A stretch of DNA of 64,000 nucleotides, taken from Phymatolithon calcareum (Eukaryota > Rhodophyta > Florideophyceae > Hapalidiales). Location of the stretch: NCBI GenBank assembly GCA_977006965.1, contig OZ345367.1, forward strand, positions 2,170,001-2,234,000, written 5' to 3'. The notes under the pieces are model-generated. The model saw nothing but the letters and a program-made list of their open reading frames with translations. It was not told the DNA's origin and made no database searches. Position 1 is the stretch's first letter, and the number at the start of each line of letters is the position of its first letter. Position numbers and translations under genes: made by a program. Of the stretch, positions 11,801 through 20,900 are shown piece by piece.

Positions 11801-13498
11801 CTGCAGTCTCTGGCGCTTAGTAGCTGGTCCCTCTCGTCCAGTTTGGGCTCCCTTCGGTGCCGCCGCTGCGACTGAAGCGTTCTGAGACAGTGGCCGCTGT
11901 GTGCTGATAGGCGTCGGTATCCTCTTCCCTCTTCGTCCCTGCAGCTCGTGTGCTTCCCCGAACTTCCGTTTGTATGACTGGACGCGGCCGTACGCATCCA
12001 TGCCCTCGGGTTGAGTAAGCGCTGCCCCGAGCACAGTCTCACCGCTCCTAACGGTTTCTCCCATTCTCGCGCTGTGATATGCTGTCATGCACATGTGCTT
12101 TGCAGCCTGCAAGACGTTATCAAATACGATTTTTGACCTCGGGCCCCACTGCAGAAGGGGTGGAACATCTACTTGTTCATTATTCGCCCTTTTCCGTACG
12201 TCTGCGGCGTGTTCCTCCATGCGAACAGTAAAGGCACGAAACAAACCTTGCACGCTTGCTTCTCCGCCGTGTTCCATGTATGCGTTCTTGAGGCGCAGAC
12301 CTAGCTCGATGACTCCAACCCAAGACAACACCGAGGGGTGATGGAGTTTTCTTGCGGCCAGAGAAACCCCTTCAATAACATCCCACAGCTGTCCGATTGT
12401 TTCAACATTGATCCACCTGTGTTCCCTTTGCTTACGTGTGAGCCGGTCTCGAGTTGCCATTTTCACCGTCGCATATCCTGGCATAGCATTAGAACGATCC
12501 TTGAAGGCGAGCCCGCCAAAAAGCTCATATTTGAATCGGTCGCTCTCTCGGAATCGTAGTGTCAGAAGCTTAGCTATTGCCACCTCTGGAATCAGTCTCA
12601 GGGAGTTCTCCTGGTTTAGCTCCTCAAACATCGTGCTGACAAAGTCCTTCCCGGTAGCAGGGAAGGAGACAATGGAGAGGTCGGGACCGCCAACTTGCAG
12701 TGCGTTTAGTGTTTCGCCGGTGGCCTCTGTCAATAGCCGCACCTTCGAGATGTCTATCTTTGTCGTTTCCTTTCTGCGGAAGTAGCCCTCGAGTTCCGCA
12801 GTCTCTCCGTCGTTCAGACGTGACTCGTCATCTTTCGGTTCTCGGCGGAGAACAAAGGTAGGGTGTGGCAACCCAGCGGTGGGGTCTCTTCCTGTACCCC
12901 GGTTCGCGCCCTCTGACGCTCCTGCCCATAACGCGCGGTGTAGCTCCCGTTCTCGTCGTTGTTCAGTGATCATCGTCATGATTTCATCAAGGTCTCCAAA
13001 GCCTGCGGCCAGGCAAAGGTCATTCCAAGGCCGGCCGCCATCAAGTTGGATTGTTGCTTTTAGCTGTCGGATACGTTTGGCAACGTCATCCATTGTCTTC
13101 CAGTCTATTCCAACACTACCGGCGCTGCCGGTGTCAGTTTCCGTCATTGCCATATCTTTTGCAATGCTTCTAGCTGTCGTAGCAACGACTTCAATCTCTC
13201 TGATTTGCTCGATCATTGGGAGGTCCTCCTCCGGAGGACATTCCCATTGAGCTTCGTCTTTCGCTGACACGCGCAGTTGCAACGCTCGGCAGAGCTGTTC
13301 TGGCAAACGTGGCGACCCAAGCCAGCCTATATCACCTTCTCTACCGTCTTCGTATTGGGCTAGGGATAGGAGTGCGTCGAATTTTTGCACATTAGCTTGC
13401 TCCGTGGTTAGCGTTCCGAGCTTCGCTTGAACATCATTTCGATTGAGAAGGCCTTCCAGCTTCCTGGCTAGTGGACCCAGTGCATTCTCGTTCGTGAA
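8807..13498 (-). CDS. Gag-like/zinc-knuckle, reverse transcriptase and RNase H polyprotein of DIRS-type element
   Basis: The frame begins directly after the ORF1 TAG (13499-13501) and runs without interruption to a TGA at 8807. Numbering from the first GTG (13390), 1527 residues follow. A helical Gag-like region (about 200-480) leads to a CCHC zinc knuckle, Cys534-x2-Cys537-x4-His542-x4-Cys547, then a long charged linker. The reverse transcriptase spans about 970-1250, with Asp1071 in TTIDLKKWF and the catalytic pair in FQDD (1179-1182), a variant of YxDD. RNase H covers about 1345-1480 with Asp1354, Glu1395, Asp1423 and Asp1473, the last inside the ADNLSR motif typical of DIRS-type RNase H. 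All catalytic acids are present, so the enzyme part looks functional. The only lesion is the TAG that separates it from ORF1. Confidence 0.9.
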   Translation of the reverse strand, partial: FTNENALGPLARKLEGLLNRNDVQAKLGTLTTEQANVQKFDALLSLAQYEDGREGDIGWLGSPRLPEQLCRALQLRVSAKDEAQWECPPEEDLPMIEQIREIEVVATTARSIAKDMAMTETDTGSAGSVGIDWKTMDDVAKRIRQLKATIQLDGGRPWNDLCLAAGFGDLDEIMTMITEQRRERELHRALWAGASEGANRGTGRDPTAGLPHPTFVLRREPKDDESRLNDGETAELEGYFRRKETTKIDISKVRLLTEATGETLNALQVGGPDLSIVSFPATGKDFVSTMFEELNQENSLRLIPEVAIAKLLTLRFRESDRFKYELFGGLAFKDRSNAMPGYATVKMATRDRLTRKQREHRWINVETIGQLWDVIEGVSLAARKLHHPSVLSWVGVIELGLRLKNAYMEHGGEASVQGLFRAFTVRMEEHAADVRKRANNEQVDVPPLLQWGPRSKIVFDNVLQAAKHMCMTAYHSARMGETVRSGETVLGAALTQPEGMDAYGRVQSYKRKFGEAHELQGRRGKRIPTPISTQRPLSQNASVAAAAPKGAQTGREGPATKRQRLQALPCFKCNHMGHKLAECMTEEWCDIPESWPPRIQEIAKQAREAAGVRVRYQKTQARPVALRSWLTERKRSGDRGAPVEDAALPQGQKLLENKEETQTEMKPLANCREATENLLQDTVPNTEGRNTHSEGGTALSIGIRITETHASVPRDTKLENIEWDQGKQAREATDPGLDAFQEYDTENEDDNLRNSRGAKSQVNLDTVTLTWRTVSLVDGNLTARVRRYPTRRYRRGGYFLVPVEEANGVHPRDRKLPPGPQALLTPNPRNPLPVPRELAKEIEDNLPSWRHCFTEAAISRLEAARSRMDRDDEQERTKNSTHRRRAILGKPHSEVRIGLDEYNPLVIKVLKAGFTLDLTEENVPKIRVAKPAARHNWGFNAQKLREDGIEIGWPDRELLAFLKWGFYDYSPSTPPVCTFSPHQKKAWDAGRKFNNVVEDEVNRGWIGKAHDHPPSVPFQVAPGSVEEKGDGSLRLVWNASWPADGTHASSVKIGEENWMPVSSNANTRLPHYLEFEWGSIEANNEVLAILADGARHAGMKLMGTTIDLKKWFRQLATCDSEKWKTVVYALGGFREDHRMQMGRSSSAHSAQRVTFLVAELIERTAREEEWGLSRDKHINIRQLEELRKLEEWRRGRCEKFPDDPRQYGVVVLTTFQDDITIFVIGEIAAQDARDGIRRVLEDVYEVPLSEKPEANQPFSQQFSSIGAVYDTRDLDNIECRPRDSKIQKFREMIKEMEDKKGRPIPLLQLQEFAGLDHFISRFVDNGNFLCNNAYRSLRVQPNTRVAAGIICNAWIKDAQCMLSQFHTGKLPPITKNPIFLHAGLEGANSDASAGMEGGWGVCVMGNIAYGMWSPKIRQALSDEVISISPLELLTIAIALHVAFKAKMLHAGMRVIFRNDNESACDAVNSGRAYSATMLEALRIVKKVEKRLDITIRMHHISGEKNEIADNLSRSRVKRAIECAEKIWDVKRIAPSRELGSWSERIIEAGRSVGHEVAKKSMKM

Positions 13499-13945
13499 CT
13501 AGTCAGAATGGACTACACGTTCAACGAACTGGCTAGGAACAGTCAGAGTTTTTGCCAGGATCCTGTCGATACCAGGAAAAATAATCTGGTCCTGCCGTTG
13601 CAGGGTAGTGCCGTCTGCCGCTGCTTCGGCAAACGGAGGCGCAAAGATGGACTGTTGTTGGAACGGACCGCGGAGAGGGCGCACAGGAAGGTACTTGTGC
13701 GTACCTTTTGCAGATGTTTTCACTTCAACAAATGCACCTTTCCTTCCACGGGGGCGAATTCCTTGCATTTTCAACCCCTTAGCCACCGCTTCGTCGTACG
13801 TCACGCTCAAGATAATTCCCGGGACAGCATCGGGGCGTTCTGCAATGTCGGTGTTTGGATTAGTGGCTATGGCGACTGCGGATTGCATTCCTCTGGCAGC
13901 GTCTGTCGCTTCCCTTATAGCACCTGCGATTCCTGTTGAAGACAT
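13499..13945 (-). CDS. ORF1 (N-terminal Gag module) of DIRS-type element
   Basis: 148 codons from the ATG at 13945 to a TAG at 13499-13501. The product starts with an Ala/Thr-rich helix and contains a strand-rich middle with basic residues (RPRGRKGAFVEVK). I recognise no domain. It is in exactly the same frame as the downstream 1527-codon RT frame, and the 36 codons after the TAG are open and look like a coding helix. It may therefore be the first module of one polyprotein, reached by stop-codon readthrough, or the TAG may be a mutation in this copy. The leader between A1 and the ATG is 385 bases. Confidence 0.65.
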   Translation of the reverse strand: MSSTGIAGAIREATDAARGMQSAVAIATNPNTDIAERPDAVPGIILSVTYDEAVAKGLKMQGIRPRGRKGAFVEVKTSAKGTHKYLPVRPLRGPFQQQSIFAPPFAEAAADGTTLQRQDQIIFPGIDRILAKTLTVPSQFVERVVHSD

Positions 13946-14330
13946 CGCGGCTAGTCGGGAGCAGCGGCACTGCGGCTCTTTTCGTTCTGTACCGCGTGGA
14001 GGGGTTCTAAGGCCTGCAGGCCCCTGTTACCGCGGCGCGGCTTCGATTCGGACTCCCCGTTTCCCGTCCTTCTTCGTGCACTGTTATTTTGTCGATGGTG
14101 TGAGGTCTTTCTTTCCTTACTTCACCCGGACGCGAAAAATATAGAGCTTAAATAGGTCTCGCAGAGTTGGGGTTTTCGGTTCAGTCCCCTTCTTCGTAGC
14201 GCGACCTGCATGGGCAAATCTCCTTCAATTGGTTTCGTTTCGCCCAGTTGCCTTTGCTCTCGCGCTTTTCGTTATTTTTATCGCTACCCATAGCGCTCGC
14301 TTTCACACTTCATTAAGTGCCGCTAGTAAG
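13946..14330 (-). other. Untranslated leader of DIRS-type element
   Basis: 385 bases between repeat A1 and the ORF1 start codon. No coding potential on the element strand. It has pyrimidine-rich blocks on the plus strand but no recognisable promoter motif. Confidence 0.5.
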
Positions 14331-14641
14331 AAAAAAAATTTTTGTCTGACCCTATTGCGTCCGACGATGGGCATTCGCCGCCCTCGTTGCGAGCTCTTGC
14401 AGTCGGTGCCCCTCGCCCTTTGGCGCACGGGACTCTATATTGGTGCATGACATGTACACGTGTACTGACACTAATTGCGGGACCTACGACAAGGCTAATG
14501 GTCAAAATACGGTACGGTCAGAACTGGGCCTGTGTCCCTTCTCTGACCGGTTTTTTGTTGCGGTGTGCGCGCGATAAAAACGACTGATCAAAACCAACTT
14601 TAATTCACCAACCTAGCCAAGCCGAGATTAAAGCAACATTT
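14331..14641 (-). repeat. Split direct repeat A1 (5' end of DIRS-type element)
   Basis: 311 bp matching A2 (6836-7145) except for one extra T. It is the outer 5' end of the element. The match ends at the shared TTT, and the flanking host DNA starts with cacggtcg. Confidence 0.93.
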
Positions 14642-16044
14642 CACGGTCGTAAATTGGTCCCGCTTCGTCATTCTCCTCAAGTATCGCCATTTGAGATCAT
14701 CGCTCGTAGGCGCTTAATAGCGGCTGAATTTTTTGTCAGCGGCTGATGTGGCGCAGTGCGCTTACGCGTGTGCGAATTGCGCACAGTGTCAATGACACCT
14801 AGGACGTACAACAGATCAGAAGTCACAATTTTGACTTGGTAGACTCAAACCAGGAGAACAGTGGTGATGGCAAGTTAAACTCGCTACCAGGAATAGAGGC
14901 ACTCATGTGCGGAATGCCGTTTTATGGAGTACAATGACGTATGCTATTTGCCGCATTTTGGCGCGAAACAAGTGAGCAAAGTGCATTCAGAATATAAGAT
15001 ATTTAGAATTTTTTATTAAAATAGAGCAATCAAATGAAGAGGTTTAATGTGTGCAAACTAGATTTGATTGGTCTATATTATTAAAAGCGAAGCAGGGGCT
15101 TGCGGGAAAATTCGAAAGTCCGAATTTTTTTGAAATCTGCACTTGCAGTATTGGCCATAGGCGAATTAATCAGAAAACCTCACGATGCATATTTGATAAA
15201 AGTTGTAAAAACATTTCGTTGATAGCGATCTAATGCTTTTGATACGGCATGTTTCTGAAAGGTGATGCTTATAATACTCGACACATTTGTCAAATATAAT
15301 GGGTGATCATCACCCACCTCACTGCAGATCACATCATGTGATCCGCAATGCGGTGGGCCTGACCAATCAAAGATTGAGAGGTGACAGCCATCTTACAATT
15401 CGTTGTTTGGCTCAAAAACGTTTTCGTGCAGTTCCAATTGCAACTGCTGTGCAGTGCCGTATTGCACTGCTGATGTAAGTTCTATTTGTTTCTCAAAATG
15501 TCTTCATAGACAGCTTCAACGAACTTAGTTGCCTCGAATGTTCGAATGTTCGCTTTCTTTAAACTTCGCTTGCCGAATTCTCGCCAGTTCTATAACTTTA
15601 TGCGCAAATAGACACGAATTATGGTAGCAATGACCAAGGTATTCAAACATTCGGTTCAACAAATAAGCTCGATCAATCGAACGGCGAGAATTGGCTGGTC
15701 AAAGTTGCCGATCGTTCGGCAATTCAGCGATTTTTCGAAATTTTAACTACCGAACTTTTGTAGAAAGCATGAACATTTTCCAGACCGCTGTGATGTAGTA
15801 TGTTCTACAAGCTATGCGTGACAAAGATTCGCGGTAAACTGTTCGGCTGTCTCGCGAACTCACGAGTGGGAGCTCATTAAAAATTTACAAATTAGAACTT
15901 CAGCAACGAAACAGCCGAACGTTCGCCGAACGTTTGCCGAATGTTCGCCGAACGTTTGGCGAATTTTTGCTCTATTGAACGATTAAGTCTATTGAGTGTG
16001 TTAACAACCAAGCAATTGTGCAATGGAATGTCGGAATGCACTGA
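14642..16044. other. AT-rich intergenic DNA between two retrotransposons
   Basis: 1.4 kb without a supportable gene. Near 15301-15358 several short palindromes are nested (gggtgat/atcaccc, gatcaca/tgtgatc, and outer cccacc/ggtggg). At 15911-15963 a short degenerate tandem repeat of the gttcgccgaac type occurs four to five times, and related cgaatgttcg words appear near 15535-15560. I see no RNA gene. Confidence 0.5.
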
Positions 16045-16049
16045 CGCAT
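16045..16049. repeat. Target site duplication, left (cgcat)
   Basis: The five bases cgcat directly left of the copia element are repeated at 23487-23491 directly right of it, the length expected of a Ty1/copia integrase. Confidence 0.8.
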
Positions 16050-16367
16050 TTTCGTCGAACGGTTACTTCGTGCCTCGCGTAAGCCGCCGGTCGTACGATC
16101 GACCGGCTGGGTGGTCACGCGGAAATAGGGGTAGGTAGAATGAAAGAGGGGGATCCGGCCAATGCCTTCACAGTGAGAACGGGCTCCGGCCAATGCCTTC
16201 GCAACACACCAAAGTAGCTGTAGCTTTTACTTAGTGTTAGACGTTCTGCCAAAGGGAAGGGAAAGTGGACATGAACAGGATGATGATAAAGTACACAGGA
16301 ACTCGCCGGCCGTTGGGGCCGGTGAGTGTAAGCCAATGTAAGGACCCATTTAGGAGTATGATTGACA
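16050..16367 (-). repeat. 3' LTR of copia element
   Basis: 318 bp matching 23169-23486 with two visible differences: the second base (T for G, changing the terminal CA to AA) and an A/G change at about 16122. It contains two copies of ccggccaatgcctt about 40 bases apart. Confidence 0.93.
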
Positions 16368-16515
16368 CTCACTCCCATGGGCTGCCTGTGTGGGTCATCA
16401 TAATGGGCATGAGAACCAATGAAAAAGGGAAAAAAAAAACATAACAACAACAAAAGGGAATCATAAGGCAAAGGGGGGTAATTTCAAAACGGTCATTGCA
16501 TGTCACCCAAAAAGG

Positions 16516-17925
16516 GTGGGCGCTGCTCGCTGCTCGACAGCCGCCGAATTGAGTGCAAACTGTATTGCGTGGTGTGCCGCCCCTCCTCCGGCGAGGTGGA
16601 GGGATTTAAATTCACGATTGGCGCGCGCTGGCGCTTGGTGGCAGGAGGGCGGCACACAACGGAAAACAAAACCATCGTCGCGGCTTGCGGGCGCGGGCAT
16701 GCAGGGCACTAATGATACTGGCGGAAGCGCTCCGGCTGGGTCGGGGCGGAAACGAAAGAAGCGCAGCCGTGGTGGCGGCCGGCGGAAGCGACTGCAGAGA
16801 CAGCAACGCGCAGAAGGAAGGGGAAGCGAAGGAGCTATTCGGGCGATGAGGACGATCAGTGGACAGGCAGCGTGTGTAATCGGCCGAGCGGTGCGGCCGA
16901 CTGTTGTGCCGGTCAGTTTCGCGGAGGAGGGGGAACTTTGCCACGGATTCGAGCCGCTTGTTGGCTCTCGTGTGGGATTGGATACCTCTCCAGACGCTCG
17001 ACAACCGACTGCGCAGTACGACGGATATGGTCGGTGGCTCGTGGAGGCGCTGGCGGTCGGCGATGATAGTGAAGACGCTAGAGGTCTCGTGCTTGAGCAC
17101 GGCGTTCCGTATGCAACCGATCAGGCTACGTCGTCGCTCGAGGGGTTTCATCCGATTGAATGGGATGGTGGGCTATTTGATGGCGTGCGCAATGGTGCTA
17201 TCGTAATGCCAACGTATGCCATACGGGGATCTCGAGCGGAAGCGATGTGGGACGTAACACCGGATTGCGTTATCCCTGCAAGTAGTCCGACCGGCCAGGA
17301 GGACAGTGCAGTAAAGCGCAGCATCGATGTCGCCAGACAAGTGCTGGACTTTCTTAAGCGACATCCTGGAGTGGCGGTAATCACCTCCGGAATCGGGGCG
17401 CGTGAGGCTGTAGAGTGGGAACCTGGCGTGCGCGCTGAGGTTCCGGGTCAGCCACGGAGGACCTGGAGTACGCACGAATGCATCAAGGCGGCAATTATCA
17501 ACGCAGTGTTTGCGTTGCGTGGTGATGAGGTGGCCGACTTGGTGCAACGGACTGTCGACGCGGACCCAAGGTTGTACACGAAATTTGCCTTCGTGGGTGA
17601 GGTTCTTCAGGCGGCCAAGGAGTCCCAAACGAGATGTCGTGCCGCGCGCGATCCGGAGGTCCAGCGTGCAATCCAAAGCTCCGATCGATTGTTACCGTTC
17701 CGGCTTCTCGCGGAGAAACGAAGCGGGGTATTCATCGTGCGTCTCCGGGCGGTTAAGGGTGTGGACCACGCGGTTGTAGTTGACGCGAATAATCGCGTGG
17801 TAATCGATTCAGAAGATAGCTCGGCCTTGGTGCTTTCCGCAGAAGTCCTTCAGCCGTGCGGCGGGGATGGGGAAAGAGAGTTGAGGGTGACAGATGTGAG
17901 GCGTATCAAAGGTAGAGATGAGTAG
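16516..17925 (+). CDS. Antisense ORF inside the copia element, possible papain-fold protein
   Basis: A 469-codon frame on the strand opposite to gag and pol. It lies between the 3' LTR and the pol stop codon and converges on pol with a 54-base gap. The first ATG is at 16516; 16699 (codon 62) and 16846 (codon 111) are alternatives. A basic, nuclear-signal-like stretch covers 77-98. The C-terminal half reads as a folded domain: Cys322 heads a helix (HECIKAAIINAV), and a strand pair follows with His418 and Asp431 (DHAVVVDANNRVVIDS). Cys-helix, then His, then Asp/Asn on strands is the order of papain-like cysteine peptidases, but this is pattern reading and no family is identified. Antisense ORFs in this position are known from plant Ty3-type elements such as Retand and RIRE2. 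Confidence 0.6.
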   Translation: MGAARCSTAAELSANCIAWCAAPPPARWRDLNSRLARAGAWWQEGGTQRKTKPSSRLAGAGMQGTNDTGGSAPAGSGRKRKKRSRGGGRRKRLQRQQRAEGRGSEGAIRAMRTISGQAACVIGRAVRPTVVPVSFAEEGELCHGFEPLVGSRVGLDTSPDARQPTAQYDGYGRWLVEALAVGDDSEDARGLVLEHGVPYATDQATSSLEGFHPIEWDGGLFDGVRNGAIVMPTYAIRGSRAEAMWDVTPDCVIPASSPTGQEDSAVKRSIDVARQVLDFLKRHPGVAVITSGIGAREAVEWEPGVRAEVPGQPRRTWSTHECIKAAIINAVFALRGDEVADLVQRTVDADPRLYTKFAFVGEVLQAAKESQTRCRAARDPEVQRAIQSSDRLLPFRLLAEKRSGVFIVRLRAVKGVDHAVVVDANNRVVIDSEDSSALVLSAEVLQPCGGDGERELRVTDVRRIKGRDE

Positions 17926-17979
17926 GGAGTAGAAGGAAGGGGGTTGATCTAAAGGGAGAGGAATATAAAGGAAACAGGT

Positions 17980-20900
17980 TTAGTTTCGAATTATCCACTG
18001 CTCAGGTTGGACGTTTAGGAAGCCAGAAGAGACAAATTCCTGGAGAGCTGCTTGTGACATCGGTTTCGTCAGGCCGTCTGCCAGATTCTTGGAGCTGCGA
18101 ACAAAGCCGATGTCGGAAATGATCTTGTCTCGGAAGCCTTCGCGTGCAGCTGCGATGTCCAACATCATGCGTTTCTCATGTGTTCGAGATCCTTTAGAAA
18201 TGACATCGAACAAGGACTTTGAGTCCGTGAGAAGCTGAACTGGGATCTTCCGTCCGTAGATATCACCGAGCTCTTCAGATAGAGTAGCTGCAAGATCAAA
18301 GAGGTCACTGAATGCAATGATCTCACCGGCCATCGCAGAGCGGGTGATTCGCTTTGATTTATAGCTCTTAAAGCTGATGGAGACGGAGTGTCCATAGCGA
18401 TCGGAGAGGAATCAGATGTGTCCTAGTTGTGTAGACAGGTCGTGGTTGTTTGCAAATGATGCGTCTGCAAAACCGACGATACGGAGGGAGTCGAGATCGA
18501 GCTTAGGGATCTTAAGCGAGATCCGATTGTCGATCGCGTGCTTTGTAGCCTTGTTCAACTGTCGGACTATACCGGATGGGTCTGCCAAAAATCGCTCCTC
18601 GGTAACTTGAGCTAGCTGTGATATATCGAACAAGCAGTCCGGACGAGTGTTCGCTAGCCATGCTAGACGCATTCGCATAGAGCGGAGCTCGGAGAAGGAA
18701 GCGGTGAGGTCCAACTTTTCTAGTTTCTGGAGGTAAAAGTGCTGGTTTTGTTCAAGAGTTCCGTCCTGGTCCCGAGCGAGTGAAAAGCCGCTGAATGTGC
18801 ATGGGATCTCTTCATCGTCCCCCATCTGGAACCGTTCGTTCGTAATCTGGCATCGCTCTCTGAATGCGCGTGATCCAGTGCGCAATAAATCGTCGACGTA
18901 GCCTCCGCTCAGACCGACTAATAGTCCATCTGACATCAGCTTGTACAAAGCCGGGTCGGAGCGGAATGGGGACATGTTAAGATCGTGGCGGTGATGCTCA
19001 TCGAGAGTCTTGTGCCACAGGTCCCCGGAGTCGCATAAACCGTAGAGTGGCTTTAAGAGCTTGAGGCACTGTTCCGGTTGCAGTTCGAACTCAGGGACTG
19101 GTTTCGTAATAAAGATCTCGCGCGAGAGCGGTTCTGCGGACTGTAGGTACGCTTGGCGCACATCCGATGTCCAGGTGTCAAAGCCATTCATGGCTGCGAG
19201 TGCTAGCAGCAAGCGGATTGACTGCGGCTGAAGTGTTGCCGCATTGTGTACCATGATGTCCTTCATCTTGTCGCGATGCCCCCCGATAACGTATCGGGCT
19301 TTAAACTTAATCTGACTGTCCTCCGATGACTTAATGGCGAGGACAAATCGACCAGGAAGTACGTTAGCATCTGGGGGGACCTCTTCGCGGAGTATTACGC
19401 TAAAGGTCCCACGATCAAGGAGCCCTTTGATTTCGTCGCGCTTCGCGCGCGTCATCTCAGCGGATGTGGCGCGGGGATCTTTCGGGTCGATGACTTCTGT
19501 CAGGTGGATGGAGTAGTCTTCTTCATCGGTAGAGGAGAAGAAAGTGAGGCTATCATGGAGATCGGAGAAAAGGGCTTGTGTGATGTCGACTGGGGCATTG
19601 TAGCGCTTTACCTGTGCAATGCCAAATGGTCGAGCTGCTCCCACTTTGACATCCTGTACGTAAACTAGTTTCTTGACGGCGTCCATGCCGAGTACAGTGA
19701 ATGGGCCAAGCCATTCCCCGATGCGATGGTTTACGACCTTCTCGTGCCAGACCAAAACCTGATCGCCGGGATCAAGGGACTGATCCGCTGCATTGGGAAC
19801 GGAGTGCTTTAACGCACGGGTGACTCGCATCTTTGCCATTATGCGTTGCATCTCAGTCCGGGCGGTGTGGATCATGGCTGCTCGCTCTCCGAGGGTGTCA
19901 CGCGCCTTGGGAGTCTCAGATCTTGTGTAGACTTTTGGTAGCTCGCCGAAAACCAGGGATGATGGAACTAGTCCCTCTGGTCCGACGGTGTCGTTCATGG
20001 CTTTTACAGCGAGTTGGAGGAGTAAGTCCTTGCTCCTGTTTGGGTAGTCAATAATCATCTTTCGGAAGGTAGTGCGGAGCGGCTCGTGGTATCTCTCTCC
20101 TACTCCGAGGCTGGAGTGGGCTTCCTTGCCCGTTGACTCGATCTCGACGTTCGATCTCGCCGCCAGCGAGACGAATGGTTCGCTCTTTCCGAGGGCGCTA
20201 CCATAGTCCACAAGGATGCGATTCGGTAGGCCGGTGTAGATTGTGGACCAGCAGCGAAGAAGAGTGTCCCAGATGGAGAGCGTACTCACGTCCGGGAGGA
20301 AGCGGGCAGCTGAGAAGCGAGTCGATTCGTCCACGATGTGTAGGACAGGATCAAATCCGATGTACATTATGTCCATTAATATACGCTCGTTGAAGCGCGC
20401 ATTCTCGGTACCAAAGGATACGCGAAAGCGAGTGGGCGCTGGGCGGATGCGCTGGCATGGATCGCATCGCTTCGAAATGTCTTTGAGGATTCTGAGCGAT
20501 TCGGGTGTTGCATGCTCCGGGCGAGCTTTTCTGAGTAGATTGAAAAGCTTACCGGCAGACGGGTGGAAGAATTGTCGGTGAAGCTTTTGAAGCTGAACAG
20601 GAGTGAAGTGGATCTGAGCGCTGTTGTCGAACGGGACGTATACGTGTCGGCTTGGTGCACGTATGAGCGGAATGAACCAATCATCGACGTAGGCCACGCG
20701 GCCATTGGCGAGGTCGCGGGCCGATCGTTTGGCCAACCGGTTAAAGACGGTGTCTGCTACCAGCTGATGACGATCAAGAATGTCCATTCCGAGTAGTGCC
20801 GGGATTTCTGGCTCCACGATATCGAAGTCGACCATTATTGGAGCAACGCCGGGAGGGGTTGGTAGTGGCAGGGCTATCGAGCCAAGTGATAGAAACGACT

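Larger units (their letters stand above)
6599..14641 (-). mobile_element. DIRS-superfamily (PAT/Kangaroo-like) tyrosine-recombinase retrotransposon
   Basis: A complete element of about 8.04 kb, read on the minus strand. In that direction the order is repeat A1 (14641-14331), ORF1, RT/RNase H, tyrosine recombinase, repeat B1 (7305-7143), repeat A2 (7145-6836), a 74-bp spacer and repeat B2 (6761-6599). This A1-ORFs-B1-A2-B2 order is the split-direct-repeat layout known from PAT, Kangaroo and Ngaro elements. B1 and A2 overlap by three bases (TTT on the plus strand), the same three bases found once at each outer edge, so the internal B1/A2 junction copies the joined ends of a circular intermediate. 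There is no integrase, LTR pair or long target duplication. No methyltransferase domain is seen, which favours PAT/Kangaroo or Ngaro over DIRS1. Confidence 0.92.

Noticed and set aside
8817-13250. Many plus-strand frames of 80-215 codons inside 8807-13390
   Set aside because: They lie opposite the RT polyprotein, whose motifs are clear, and have no motifs of their own.
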